From NCBI GenBank assembly GCA_958496175.1, contig OY292278.1, positions 39,990,001 through 40,054,000 of the forward strand: DNA of 64,000 nt, given 5' to 3'. The notes beneath the pieces were generated by a model that saw nothing but the letters and a program-made list of their open reading frames with translations, was not told the origin of the DNA and made no database searches. The translations under genes were made by a program, and so were the position numbers. This document shows, in pieces, positions 47,790 through 59,799 of this stretch; the first letter of the stretch is position 1; the number at the start of each line of letters is the position of its first letter. This DNA is from Sisyra terminalis. Its lineage: Eukaryota; Arthropoda; Insecta; Neuroptera; Sisyridae.

Positions 47790-49195
47790 GATTGTTTTCG
47801 AGCTTTTGGATAGTAATAAGTAATAAGCTTTAATAATCAATCTTGATAATTTTACACAAAATTTTTAATCGGTTAATTTAGTTGTTAAAATAGATCTATG
47901 ATCATTCTGAATCCTTAACAAAAATGGTTTTAGTATTGAAGTATTTTACCAATCCATTTTAGGTTTCCATAGCAGAAGGGGTAAAATTGAACCCTTAAAA
48001 TTTAATCTGCCTATACGTTACATGTATACAACCATTAAACTTTGAGACTTCAAGCTCAACAAAACTCGTTTTTTATTAGTCGTTTTGAATTGTGAAGATA
48101 TTGACATGTTTCTAGTCTATTCGGTATAGTTTACTAAAAGCTCTAAAGTTTTTCTACATTTACATGTTTTTATATCCTTCAATATTTAAGTGTTTTATTG
48201 GATATTTTGTTCTTATTAGTTTTCTCAATAATTCCTTAATAATTAACTACAGTTTTATATGAAATTTGTACTTAGAAAGATTATGTTTGATGGAAAAATA
48301 GGCGATAAATATTGTGCCTTCTTATATGGGAGTATATTTAGTTCAACCTGTGTATTAGTCTGCAGGATAGCTTTAGAAATAAAACAAGGTTTTCTTTGCT
48401 TGTTTGAATTCTAACACCAAAAACTAGATAGTTTGGGAGCGTATTTCCAGATATTTTGTTGAATTGGAATACTGCGCTTTTAAGATGGCGAAATAAAGGT
48501 TTTTGTATATGACAAAATGTTCCTTTTATGGACTTTAAATATCTTTAAATAAATCCGCTTAATTTTTTTAATGTTGAAACTTCTGGCAATTCCTTACGAT
48601 AGCTCTTTATATATCTACTTCGATTTTTGTATGACCTTGTATATCGCTATTTTTTGTCCTAGCACAACTGCAAACAACGTCCTGTGCCTAATAACCCTCC
48701 CGGATTTCTGGAGATGTTACTTACGTTTTCCATGCGGCGTTTTCTTTGACATTTCTGTGGAGGTAACCCCTAATTCCTGATCTCCTTAACTTGGATAATA
48801 AACTGATTTTTGAGCATTACTAGAAAAAAGGTATTCCTTTCCGTTCTCTTTGGCTTAAAAGAATAGGTACATAAACTAATAAACGCATTTTCTTTTTTTT
48901 ATCTTACATTGTGTGTTAAGAAAAGAGAAAATCGTTTTTTTAAGGAATCGTTTATAATTAATGGAAAGCTAATGAACTTTGTGACAATTTTTGCATGTGG
49001 ACAAAAAAGGTCATTTATCCTTTTTATATAGATAAGAGACACGTTGTAAAAAATTGCAAAGTAATTTAATTTTAAAAAATTCTATGAATAAATCTATGAA
49101 TTAATATTTAACAAATATATTTTTCATTAAAAATATTAAAATGGTTTTTTTCTGTGTGGAAATATATTTTTTTCGAGCTTTCGTTTTAAATGTTA
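47790..49195. other. AT-rich non-coding stretch
   Basis: A 69-codon frame at 48571-48780 passes through a slightly GC-richer patch but has no known domain. Confidence 0.25.
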
Positions 49196-50235
49196 TCATC
49201 ATATTACGGTGATGGGGTGTATGGTCCAATTACTGTAACAAAACGATAAATAAATCAGTGACAATACGTCGAGAAATTATTATGATATTGGTTACCCGAG
49301 GGGGTTGCGTCCTGTGGGAATGACGAAGAGGGAACACCAGCTGTGACTAACCAGACCTCACTTGTTAACACTGCAGTCGTTGTCAGTTGCGTTTTTCAAG
49401 GATTAAAATACAACACGCCCTTTTTATTCCATCATTTCAGGCCCAAAACCTCCACCATTCATCCATGATATATACAACAAAAAAAATCTCTATTATTCGC
49501 ATGTTAATTGCCAAATCTATAACGATTTCACGTTATTAAATTGTCGTTAGTTTCATTCGAGCACAAAAGAGTCATTTGTGCTACAGCATCGTTTTAAACG
49601 GGGTCGTTCTAGTTTGGAAATTTTATTTTGGTTGCATTTGGGGAAAAAAAAAATCTCGGTTTTTTCAATAACCACGGGCTTGATTTAATTTAAAAATGAT
49701 CAAATATAATTTCGCCTCGTTTTGTATCATAGCGAATGTAAAATATAATTAATAATAAAGGCAAACAACTCGATGAGGAAAAAATTAAGCGCACGCAATT
49801 TAATTTAAAGAACAAACAAATTTGTAAAATAAACACATATGGCCACTAAAAATGCTATTCAGGCGAAAATCAAACTGTCGTTTAATAAATATATCCATAG
49901 CATATACAATACACAGATATAAAAATCGAATTGAGGGATTGAAAACAGAGAGACATGAATTCATCTAGAGCAAAGAAAAACGGAGATAACATTTCGGGAA
50001 GGGTAGTTTTTTTTTTCACGAGCGACCTCCCAAACTTACACGTGGCGGATGACTGTGATTGATCGCCCCATGTCCGTTCGTTGGGGTTGTAATGATCAAA
50101 TAATTACCCCACATCGCCTCGACTTTTCCTACATTTGCGGCCGTGTTACCGTGTTCGTTTTTTTCGTGTAACATTCATGAAACCGGCTCCCGGAATAAAA
50201 AAACGGGAAAAACACAAATTGGTTCTTATTGACTT
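49196..50235. promoter_or_regulatory. Two less AT-rich islands, candidate enhancers
   Basis: The islands lie at 49200-49430 and 49990-50220. Sites seen include an E-box CAGCTG (49338), TGATTGAT and TAATGATCAAATAATTA (homeodomain/PBC-type), CACGTGG and several CG dinucleotides. No frame, no TATA box and no splice-bounded exon. The call rests on composition and is inference. Confidence 0.3.
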
Positions 50236-50885
50236 TGTGATCCAGTTGTATTATAATTAATTTATTTTCTCTCTAACAAATTAATGCAGAATATTTGATT
50301 ACAGATTTTGATAGTGGCTCACCCTTATCAATTATAAGTGGCTTTATTTTCAATCCGACTTGAATCTTTTTTTCTTATCAACAGCCCAAATTATCTTAAA
50401 TCTCAATAAATTTTCCGCTTTTTTTGATTCGATTAATCAGTTAAACATCAATCAATGGTTTCATTTTCTCAGAACTGAAATTATAAAATTGTTGATGGAA
50501 AACTATGGCTTAGATTAGGCATGACCAAAACAATTTTCTTTTGATTAGAAAATAACTAAAGAAAAATTTTTTGTTTCTAAAGTTTTTCGAAAAAGATTGT
50601 TTTCAATACGTTTTTATTCAGTTTTCAAGCGAATTTAGTTTCCCAAGTGATCGAATTCTACTCTCCAAAACCGTCCATCCTTGGTGGAATTCTTAGTTCA
50701 TTCCTCTTTTTAATAAGTCTTGAATTTCAATCTTTCTTTTCCTGTTTTCTTGAGGACATCCAGCTTTGCTTTTAAACCTCAAGGATAAATCGTTATTTAT
50801 TCAAAATGTGATCCATCCAGCTATTTTTCCTTTTTAAGCATAGTCTGTATGGTGTTGCAATAAGTACTTTGTTTCTGTTGGTTTA
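50236..50885. other. AT-rich non-coding stretch
   Basis: Nothing recognised. Confidence 0.25.
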
Positions 50886-50889
50886 GTTG

Positions 50890-51485
50890 GGGACTTAACA
50901 TTCCCAATGGACTATAATGGTGAAATTTTTCTAGTCTTAAAACCGGTCAAGAAGATCTTTGGTATCCCATCTGTAAAGTCACCTTGTAGTGTCACTATAA
51001 TCTAAAGGGCTTAATGCTAAATTATTAGGATGATCGTTGAGCTTTTCCAGATACTTATCGTTGTATTTTTGAATGTTCTGCCTCACCTTTGGAATATCTG
51101 TGCCATCATGAATCCTGGAGTTATTCTCATACAAGGCAAGATTTATTATTTATAGGAGAGTTTTTGACTGGAAAATCTTAACGTTAGAGTTAAATGCAGT
51201 GGTTTAAAGCTGTATACTATAAATCCAGATGGGATTTAGCATATCCTTATAGATAAGGATCTTGTGTTTTGGCAACAATGAGGATGATTTTCTCATCGGT
51301 CAATACATTTTTTCTTTGTTTTCGTTATTTAACTGTTGTCTTGTATTTTTTAAATGAGCTATCTTTGTAATCCGCCTATCCAGATGCATGCCTAGGTATT
51401 TGACAACGTCTTCTTTTGGAAATTCTGCACCATTCATCATTACTTTGAGACAAGTGCTTTTACGGATTGTGAATGTAATATAGGT
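50890..51485 (-). pseudogene. Jockey-type LINE fragment, end of reverse transcriptase to C-terminus
   Basis: The minus strand from 51485 reads FTIRKSTCLKVMMNGAEF, DVVKYLGMHLDRRI (about 51410-51370), KNTRQQLNNENK, SSLLPKHKILIYKDMLNPIW, IFQSKTLL and YNDKYLEKLNDHPNNLALS. This order is the standard one for the region after the catalytic FADD motif. Stops and shifts interrupt it. Confidence 0.75.
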
Positions 51486-51489
51486 GGAT

Positions 51490-52510
51490 TAACTATGGTT
51501 GATTGATATTTTTATGTAAATTAATTCATTTAATAATTTTACATATGTAGCTCAATTCAACCATTTCATTTTCTCCATTTTTTTTCAGCACCACATTCCA
51601 AAGCTCTTCAGATATTTTTTATTTTTCAAGGTTTAGATGTCCAATCTGCTACACTGCACACGTGGCACGTTTAGCAACTGCTTTCGAATTTTAAGTTTCA
51701 ATTTTCCAAACAAATGGTTTTTCTTGTTGTTGAACACAATTTTCACTAAAAATATATAATATTCACAATGGTTTTTATGAGGTTTTTATCAGAAGCTTAT
51801 TAATTTTTTGGTCAAAAGAACTTATATAAATCTTAAAAATAAACTTTTTCCGGAGGTGTGAAATGTTGTATTTCTTGGATCATTAATTTAGACTACATAC
51901 GTTTTTTATCATTAAATAGTTTGTCGCTATTTTTGGAAATTGAAGAAACTTCAGTAATTTTTTCTTCATTCAACTTTTGAACGATGGCTCCTTTATGAAA
52001 TCGGTAATAATTTTTGAGAAAACTTGAACTGTTTTGAGGTATTATCTTCAGACAAATCGGAACAACAGAAACGATATTATCGAATTATTTTCAATGCACC
52101 GACACGAAAAAACATGGCAGTTAAACATGCAATACTGTACTTAAACTCACCCGGTTTAAGAACCAATACTTAATGATACTTACACAGAATCTTTCATATT
52201 GAATATTGGAGAGTTAAATTCTGTCAAACGTAGTGATTTATAAATGTGTTCTTCAGAATTTAAAATAGCTTAGTACCTTCTTTACGTGTAACTATCACGT
52301 CACGTGTTTAACTATCACGAGTTCTAAGGTCAAAAAAATTATTTTCATTTTTTGGGAATGTTTTTGTCAACAAACAACTACTTGCTAAAAAATTGCAAAA
52401 AATAGAATACAGTTTTGCTTTTTAACTCAAAGTATCGAAAGCTTTTGAAATTCTATTCTATTATTTTATATCATATCAATGAGGTGGGAAGAAATTGGAA
52501 ATAGAACTTT
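51490..52510. other. AT-rich non-coding stretch
   Basis: A short direct repeat TAACTATCACG occurs twice near 52290-52320. Nothing else seen. Confidence 0.25.
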
Positions 52511-52514
52511 TTCC

Positions 52515-52985
52515 ATGGAACTACGGTTAAAAATGGTCAAGGTCTACGTGCTTCCTTTTCTCTGTGACGAAACAAAATGATGGACTCTAATCCAGAGGCT
52601 GGAGGACCGAATTTAAGTATTTAAAATGTGGATGTATCACGAAATCCTGGTCTTAAGATAGCTTGCAGGTATCACTTTCAAAATGAAGAAATATCAATCA
52701 TATTAAATACCCAAAAAACTTATGATTTCCGTAAAAAATAGAAAGTTAATAAACTTTGGCTATGTTATGCGGCGTAAGAAATATCTTCTGCTTCAGCAGA
52801 ATTGAATTGAAGGGAGAATAGTTCTGAGGACAAAAAGGACATCCTGGATAGTCAATCTTTGTGGGCGATTTGCCAAAACACGAAAAAGCTTTTTTACATT
52901 GCGGCATCAAAAGTTAAAGTAGCAATCTTAGTCGCCAATTTTCAACGTTAAATGAGCATTAGAAAAAGAACATTTTTTAAGGCTT
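52515..52985 (+). pseudogene. LINE C-terminal fragment (endonuclease/reverse transcriptase type)
   Basis: Plus-strand frames give RLKMVKVYVLPFLCDETKWW (about 52525), LIQRLEDRI, FKMWMYHEILV, then KRTSWIVNL and FAKTRKSFFTLRHQKLK (about 52840-52920). The order matches the C-terminus that follows the reverse transcriptase in insect LINEs, and the last part matches 61540-61680. Several stops. Confidence 0.6.
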
Positions 52986-52989
52986 ATAA

Positions 52990-54170
52990 CGGAAATAATA
53001 AATCGATTTTTTGTTGTTTTTTGAAACATGGTTACAATAATTAGCAAACATGATTATTTATTGTTGCTTTTAACTATCAATGTTTTAGTTTACTCTAAAG
53101 TTTTTATAAGATTTCTAACCAAGAAACCAACCATGAAATATTTATAGTTTAAGAGTTTTCACCATGACCACTTATCCACCAATAGGCTTGAATATAAATT
53201 AGTGACCTAAACTATTTGATAAGATTCATATTTACTCATAAATTATTTTCAATACAAATCAGCTTTAATATAAGTAAATTATTTTTTTACCAATCTAAAT
53301 TAAAATTTAAAAATAACTATGGCTTTTTATTTATTTAACCCTTCCTTTATTATATATTTATTATTGATTCCGGTACTGTACTTTATCGTCAATTTGTTAT
53401 AGTTTCGCGGATTTGAGGAACTTTTTTATTTTAAAATAATTACTTGGTTTTTTGTTTTTTGCCCCACCACGTTGTTTTACTAAAATTTAACGTAAACTTT
53501 GTTTATTGTTAATTCTTTTTAAATATTTTTCTTCTTAATTAACGTAAACTTTATTTGTTATTAATTTCGATTTTGTAGTTTATCTTCAATTTGATATATT
53601 TTTAAATTTGATACATTTATCTTCAAGCTATCCAAGTCCTCAAGCTTTCAAGTTCTCGGAATCATAACAAATTAATGATACTTAATCAATATTTTTATTG
53701 CTTTTATGCATAGATACATTCTTTGTTCTAGGAATTGAATGAAATAGTAGGGAAGTGATAGTGATATTTTGCCATTTTTACTTATAAACCTTCATTTTTC
53801 GAAATTTCATCACAAAGTTAAATATTTAGTTTTAATCTACATCAAAAAATTTCCGTTTTTTTTTCCACCATCCAACCCAAGCCCAAATAAAATGTAATTG
53901 CTCCATTAATAATTAACGCTCGACAATATTATGATAAATCAATTAATTTTTCATGTACAAAAACAAATTGACTTCCCAGTCAATTTCCGCGTTTAAAAAC
54001 CCACTCAACATAAAATTTGATGCACGAAAAAAAAAATAGAAATAGAACTCCGGTATTATAAATTAATTTTAATTAAAACTCGTCAATAATGCAAAGATTT
54101 GTCGATGATGATGTTGATGATAAATTCAAACAGTGAACCAAGCCAAATTCGAAATGAAACAGCCGCATCT
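52990..54170. other. AT-rich non-coding stretch
   Basis: A two-copy direct repeat (TTAACGTAAACTTTGTTTAT and TTAACGTAAACTTTATTTGT) lies at about 53488-53565. Nothing else seen. Confidence 0.25.
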
Positions 54171-54174
54171 AAAC

Positions 54175-54560
54175 AAATAACGTTAGATTTAAGCTGCGAA
54201 TAGCTATGGAAATAAATGTTGTATGGACGTTGGTGGAACTAGGAGTTTCTATTATAATTTGGTAGACAGTTCCGTCTATTGCGAGCGGGTGCTGTGTTAG
54301 TTAAAGCTTCAATTCCTCATTGTTAATTCAAGAGTTAATTAGTGACGGCATAGTAGTAGAGGAACGTAGCTAGATGTCGGGGTAGAGCTTCCGGTGCAGT
54401 TAAGCGGAACTTGAGTCAAGATTGGCCACAATCGTAATTCACTCTAATGTTTAACTAATTGTTTTAGTCATTATTAATATAAGCGACCGTGTGCGAGCTT
54501 TCCAAATACAAGTGAGCTGGTCGAGAAGAACGACACACAATGTATCATTCGAAAACTGGA
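54175..54560. other. Less AT-rich island
   Basis: Contains GTCTATTGCGAGCGGGTGC, GAGTTAATTAGTGACGG (homeodomain core TTAATTAG) and GCGACCGTGTGCGAGC. No frame. Candidate conserved non-coding element. Confidence 0.3.
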
Positions 54561-54772
54561 GAGCTTTAAAGCTTCAATTGCTATGATTCTACGGTTTTTT
54601 CGAAACTAAATATACAAAAGACACAAAATTAAATTTTATTAAACCGCTCAATGGATTAAAATGTTTTATGGTATATTTTTTCATCAGTCTTCGGTTTAAT
54701 GTTTTTACTTATTAACATAATTTGAACTCAATTGTATGAAATTCAATGAAAAAAGAAATTCACTAAAATTAG

Positions 54773-55208
54773 GGTATAAGCTTGGATCAGGAACGTCGAA
54801 AGTTGAGAATTGTTTTTGAATGGTTTTGGTATTATTCCTGTAGGTATTGTTCACTCGAATGCTTCTTGTACGTAAATTTTGACATGTCAGAAATAAAGTA
54901 ATGATTGTTATTTTCAATTATGTATTAATATTGTATTATGTAAAATTAAATTTTCTAAGTAATGTCTACTTTGGGCAAGTACACTTCAGCACATCCACAA
55001 TTTGGCAACGTTGCATTTTCGACTTTGTTTTAATTTAACTCGCGATTAAATCGGGCCATAATAAAAATAACCGTCGCTTCTTCATTTCTGGCTTGTCAAA
55101 GTTTACGTCGTTTACGTACATATTGCATTCGAGTGAACAATACGTACCCATTCAGAATAGTTACCTACAGTTCGGAATATCTCGACGTTCCTGATCCAAG
55201 CTTATACC
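54773..55208. mobile_element. DNA element with GGTATAAG ends and perfect 8-bp target duplication
   Basis: AAAATTAG at 54765-54772 and again at 55209-55216 flanks ends that mirror each other perfectly for 27 bp (GGTATAAGCTTGGATCAGG on). Pairing continues imperfectly for about 150 bp (TATTGTTCACTCGAATGC against its mirror). At 436 bp it is non-autonomous. The GG start with an 8-bp duplication is more like Merlin than hAT; the superfamily is left open. Confidence 0.85.
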
Positions 55209-55216
55209 AAAATTAG

Positions 55217-55925
55217 TTTAGCAAAATATAAAATATGGTCATGTAAATTTTCTCGTTTCATATCTAGTAATGCTTAGATGGTATCAAATTAACAAAGAAT
55301 AATAAATATGTTACTATATTACTGACGGTTTATTTTAAAGAAGTATATAGAAGGGAAAACGATTAAAGATCTCAAATTTGTCTCGAGAATTCGATTCGGA
55401 AATTTGTATTTAGTTTTTTTTTTTTTAGAAATATGATAATATCGATTTGAAAGTCAATTTAACGAGTTGATTATATATCGGTTCCTCAATCTTACCTTGT
55501 TTTGAAAAGGAAGCCAAAAAAAAAGCTATGGATTAGGCTCGATATCCTAAATATTTTTCAATCGAATCACAAATTTCTCGTTTTGAATACAAGATAAGAC
55601 GAAATCAAAACTTAGTCTCGACATTTGTTATGTTTTTATATCGAACCTCAAAGAAGACAACAATGTTAATATTTATTTCCACCAATAATATGTACATATT
55701 TTATAGATCAGAAAAGTATCCTAGTATATCGATATTAACTTTCAAAGACTCCATTACTTTCTCGCTTTTTCTCGCTAACAGTAATACATCATCATTTACT
55801 GGATCTATTAATATATTATATGATTTATTATAAAGTAAGAAATATCAAATGATTACCCAACACCTCCACCATAATTTGTATAACTATTAGATTAAATCGA
55901 CTTAATTAACTATCAAATCACCAAA
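55217..55925. other. AT-rich non-coding stretch
   Basis: It ends with the first of three copies of a short repeat, TTACCCAACACCTCCACCATA (55852), which recurs at 57003 and 57479. Confidence 0.3.
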
Positions 55926-55929
55926 ATTT

Positions 55930-56430
55930 GAACAAAGCCTGCAAAACATCAATCCATCAATATCTCTCGATTAATTTATCAAAAAAAAAAATCTCAAATT
56001 TAGTAGTTAAATATTTAGGAATTTTCCTGTTTAGACGGTTAGCTTGTATGAAATATACTAAAGAAAAAGAAGACAGGGTAACGACAATACGGAAAGTTAT
56101 GCTTGCAAACCAAGTTGACCATAGTAATCCTTTACAAATCAAAAATAAAATCAATTAGGACCCATGCAACCAATGCAATGAAAATTTGGAGCATAATATC
56201 CAACTCAAATGTAGAAATTAATCAAAGATTCCAGTCCAAAGTTCAGGGGACAATAGTTGGTACACAATGATAGATAAATATTGATACAACGATCAATATT
56301 ATCAATATATTATCGATATGATACAACGATCTACAAGTGGAACAAATAAAGAATGTAATCATTTGGCCAGCAATGATCATCGAAACTTTCTCGCTTTGAA
56401 TCTGTAGGATAATGGTATGGATATTTAGCA
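55930..56430 (+). pseudogene. Jockey-type LINE fragment
   Basis: Plus strand: YLSINLSKKKISNLVVKYLG then IFLFRRL (about 55960-56040), and after frame changes ATNAMKIWSIISNSNVEINQ and RFQSKV (about 56170-56245). This matches the Jockey region around KYLG and the SNSNIEIxQRFQSK block. About 30-40 residues between the two are deleted. It is decayed and lacks both ends. Confidence 0.7.
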
Positions 56431-56699
56431 TCTCAAAAGAGTGTCCATATTTGTTCTAATAGACCAATTTAAATGAGAAATTACCTAATAATGATGTCTC
56501 TTACAATAAAAAATTTATTTTTTAATCAATTGAGTCTCAAATTATCAATGTTTTAATTATCTTTTTCGAAATATTTAGTTGGTATTTAATAGATTCGAAT
56601 TATTTTCTTTGATTTAGTTCTTGTGTAGAGAATTTTATTTTAAAAATACGTAGATTTTCTATTGAGGTTTCTCTTTTGAATAAATCGCTGACATTTTTT

Positions 56700-56865
56700 T
56701 TATTGTTATTTTAGTTTTAGAACTACTATGGTCTTTAACGACTGTAGAATTAATAAAAATCCATAACCAAGAAATATTGATAATTTGCTCGATCGAAAGA
56801 TCGAATCTAACATCTACCAGTTTTAAAGCAGTAATCTGTACCACTCGGCCACCAATAGACTTTCT
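56700..56865 (-). repeat. tRNA-derived SINE, copy 2
   Basis: The minus-strand head TGGTGGCCGAGTGGTACAG (A box), then the body AATATTTCTTGGTTATGG, TTTTTATTAA, GTCGTTAAAG. It aligns with copies at 300 and 59638. Confidence 0.55.
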
Positions 56866-56869
56866 GGCA

Positions 56870-57435
56870 TCTATTGTTAGAATAAAAAACCTTTGCCACT
56901 ACAAAATACTACTGTAACAGATAACTTTAGCACTTGATTTTTCAACTTAACGTAAAAGAAACATAAAAAATATGCGGTTTCTTTTACCAAAAAATGACAA
57001 GAGATTACCCAGCACCTCCACCATAACTGGTTCAAGTTTAAACTTTTGCTCATTGTTTAATTCATCAATTTTATCTCCAAAATTTGAACATAATCGGCAA
57101 AACTCATTCCTTTAAGGCAAGAATTTACATCAAAAGTTGTTTAATTTTTCAAGTTGTGCAAAATATATCGAAAAAAGAAACAGCAATTAGTGGAAGAAAG
57201 CTACATATTTTTTTTTTCAAACAATAATGTTTTGATTCATAAATTTACTAGTAACATCAAAAAAATTGCTTAGAATTGATTAGTTCTATATAAAGAAACA
57301 TATTTTTGAAAGTCTATGGTTTTATTTTTGGTGGTATTTTAGTAGATTAGCATTGAGATAGAGACAATTTTAGTTATCACTTTCCTTGAACTGCCACCCT
57401 TAAGGAAATAAAATGGAAAATACATAATCCATTTG
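56870..57435. other. AT-rich non-coding stretch
   Basis: Contains the second copy of the short repeat TTACCCAGCACCTCCACCATA (57003). Nothing else recognised. Confidence 0.25.
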
Positions 57436-57439
57436 GTTT

Positions 57440-58425
57440 ATCGAGAAATGTGAAGATTTTTCCAAGAACATGAAAAAAATTACCCAGCACTTCCACCATA
57501 ATCCCACCAGTGAACACTTTACTGACGGAATCAGTTTGGAGACTGAATTTTCCGTCGAATTTCGACATTGTAAGTCTTACTGTGCTGTCGAAGGCATAGA
57601 ATGCAGTTTGGACGAGAAGAGGTTTCGGTTACAGCTTTGCACGAGGGAGTCCATTTCAATTCCACTTAATTTTGTGAGCTACAAGTGTAAATATTTGCTA
57701 CGCGGTTTGTGTGCGCTCCGACTGGTTTTGAGGGACTCACCTAATACAGCCACCCAGCTCCCGGCACTCTCATTTCACTTACCCGAACGAGTCGACCATT
57801 CCTGGAACCCCATCAAACCGAGCCATTCTTGTTATAAAAGCTTTATTCAATTCCGCCTGTCGAGATTTAATTCCGACAACAAGCCTTTAAATAAAATTGA
57901 TTTGAAAGTCACAGCGATTACAAATTGCAAACAACAAAAAAGTCGAGCTTTTTTCCAAGCTCACTCAACTAGTTAATTGTAATGCTAAGGTAAGTGGTAA
58001 ATTGTCTTGAATTTAGATTGTAATCTTTTAGTTGAGCTTCGATGCAATTAGTTTAAAGTGAAGCCACAATTAATCTCGAACAAAGTCGACGAACATTTTC
58101 TCAAGCCCACCCACCCCCTCTAACTGCCAGTCTTGGGAGTAGAACGATACAAGAACAAGACAAAGTCTCCACTCGTCCAATTTTGTTTCTAAGTGAGCGT
58201 TTATTAACCGGAACGCTCCAGGCTGGCTAACACAAACTAATTCACGACACAAACGATCGAAAAATCGACTCCAGATTCCGGCTAGCATTTTTACTGGAGA
58301 CTGTAATTTGTTGCGGCAAGAAATTCACTGCCAGGGTTTTGACTTGACGACTTCGTGAGCACACTTTGTCCTTTCGGTCGCGCTTTATTGTTGGCTTAAT
58401 TAAGGTAATTAGTTTGAGTTTGGTA
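57440..58425. promoter_or_regulatory. Long less AT-rich island with TATA box and splice donors on both strands
   Basis: Plus strand: TATAAAAG at 57833-57840 and a strong donor CTAAG|GTAAGTGG at 57989/57990, so a promoter with an untranslated first exon of about 120 nt is possible. Minus strand: an ATG-to-donor segment at 57783-57826 and another donor GTGAGT near 57740. A 168-codon plus-strand frame (57470-57976) crosses the island but has no known domain. The island goes on to 58425 without frames. The most economical view is a promoter region, possibly bidirectional. Confidence 0.35.
57783..57826 (-). CDS. Candidate short first coding exon (minus strand)
   Basis: The minus strand reads ATG in good context (ACAAGAATGG), 14 codons (MARFDGVPGMVDSF) and two bases, then GTAAGT. 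Splicing is needed, since the next in-frame codon is TAA. It is far too short to recognise and overlaps a plus-strand TATA motif. It may be chance. Confidence 0.15.
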
Positions 58426-58429
58426 CTTT

Positions 58430-58790
58430 TGCCAGAATGGAACTTTGCTAAACTTTAATATATTTCATTAATTTTCTACCTATATGTACAATGTTCAAAT
58501 AAATATTTGTTTAATTAATTGTAGTTAAAAAGTGTTTGTTTATATAGGTATTCGTACATAGAACCAGACGGATTTTAAAATCTTTTTTTAGTTATATTAA
58601 TTCATTAATCATGAAGTTATCTTTTTTTAAAATCAACAATTTTAATCAAAACTGAAATAAGTTAAGCTTCTCCTCTACAATCATTGTCTACACCCAATAA
58701 AAGAAATGACAAAATTTCATGAGTTTAACCCTTATGTTAATACCCAGGCGCTCGAGTGCTTAAATATTTTTGACCAAAGTGGATTGAAGA
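58430..58790. other. AT-rich non-coding stretch
   Basis: Nothing recognised. Confidence 0.25.
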
Positions 58791-58793
58791 GTA

Positions 58794-59267
58794 TAGGCCG
58801 GTTTGTATGGTAAAAGTGCCCCCGCGGCTTTTTCGATTCAAATTCAGGAGATCGTTTTGATACTAAATAAAAAAAAATAGCCAAATTTAGGAGAAGTACC
58901 AAAGACGTTTATTGAGAGAAAATGGCAGTGGACACTTCTCAAAAACGCACTCAAAAAATTAATTTTAGTTTTATTTCGGTTCTTAAAAATCGACATTCCA
59001 TCTGGAAATCATAGTAAAAATATTTTTTCATACCTTTTACTACTAAGAATGAAAAAAAAATTGCAGGTTTTTAATTTTAAATTTTACTTCTAAAAAAAAA
59101 ATAAAATCGAAAAGAAAAAATGGGTTTTTTTCGATCGAATTGCTCGAAAACCTCTTGCGATAATAAGCTGAAAATTTGGCTAAATTTTTTTTATTTAGTA
59201 TCAAAACGATCCCCTTAGTTTGAATCGAAAAAGCCGCGGCGGCACTTTTTCCATACAAACCGGCCTA
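58794..59267. mobile_element. TA-flanked MITE with TAGGCCGG ends
   Basis: TAGGCCGGTTTGTATGG and CCATACAAACCGGCCTA form the ends, each next to TA. Pairing continues through AAAAGTGCC, GCGGCTTTTTCGATTCAAA and GATCGTTTTGATACTAAATA, so the arms are over 90 bp. A TA duplication suits the Tc1/mariner group. No coding content. Confidence 0.75.
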
Positions 59268-59637
59268 TACCCTTTGGCCAACAATATTTTTATTTTCAAA
59301 AGTGACATCGTCAAAAATGGATGACAGTCAAAAACTGTTGAAACGCGTCGTAATAAAAAATAAATTGAGTCTCATAAGACATATATTATTATCCATTAAT
59401 TGACATCGTCTTTTCCGATTAGATTTCTATTATTTGATATTTTTTGAAGCAAATAACCATCATTTAATTTTATTAAGAGATTTGCCCTTTTTCACATTCA
59501 CTTTATTGCTACTGTATTACTACCAAGGTACCGGATTAGCAACAAAGTATTTGAGTTAAACTCCAGAATTTAAATATTGTAGATAAATTATCCCAATCTT
59601 AACCAAATTAAAATGCTTAAATATTATTTTCAAATTG

Positions 59638-59799
59638 GCTTTTATCGTCGCTTTATTACTACTACAGTCTTTAGCGACACTAGGGCTAATAAAAATCTCC
59701 ATTCAAGAAATATAGAAAATTTCCTCGAATCAAGGCTCGAGTTTAACACCAACCGGTTTTGGAACGGTCACTCTGACCACTCGGCTACCAGTAGGTTAC
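59638..59799 (-). repeat. tRNA-derived SINE, best-preserved head
   Basis: On the minus strand TAGCCGAGTGGTCAGAGTG is a good A box of the tRNA-Ser/Leu type. GGTTGGTGTTAAACTCGAG lies where box B is expected. The body follows, with TTTTTATTAGCCC, GTGTCGCTAAAGACTG and TAATAAAGCGACGATAAA. Confidence 0.65.

Noticed and set aside
54660..54700. CTGATGA on the minus strand near 54683, possible further hammerhead
   Set aside because: No GAAA block and no helix II follow at the right spacing.
57470..57976. 168-codon plus-strand open frame, among the longest in the window
   Set aside because: No recognisable domain. It starts inside a dispersed short repeat, the GC-richer base composition alone lowers stop frequency, and competing splice signals and frames lie on the minus strand. 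Kept only as part of the island.
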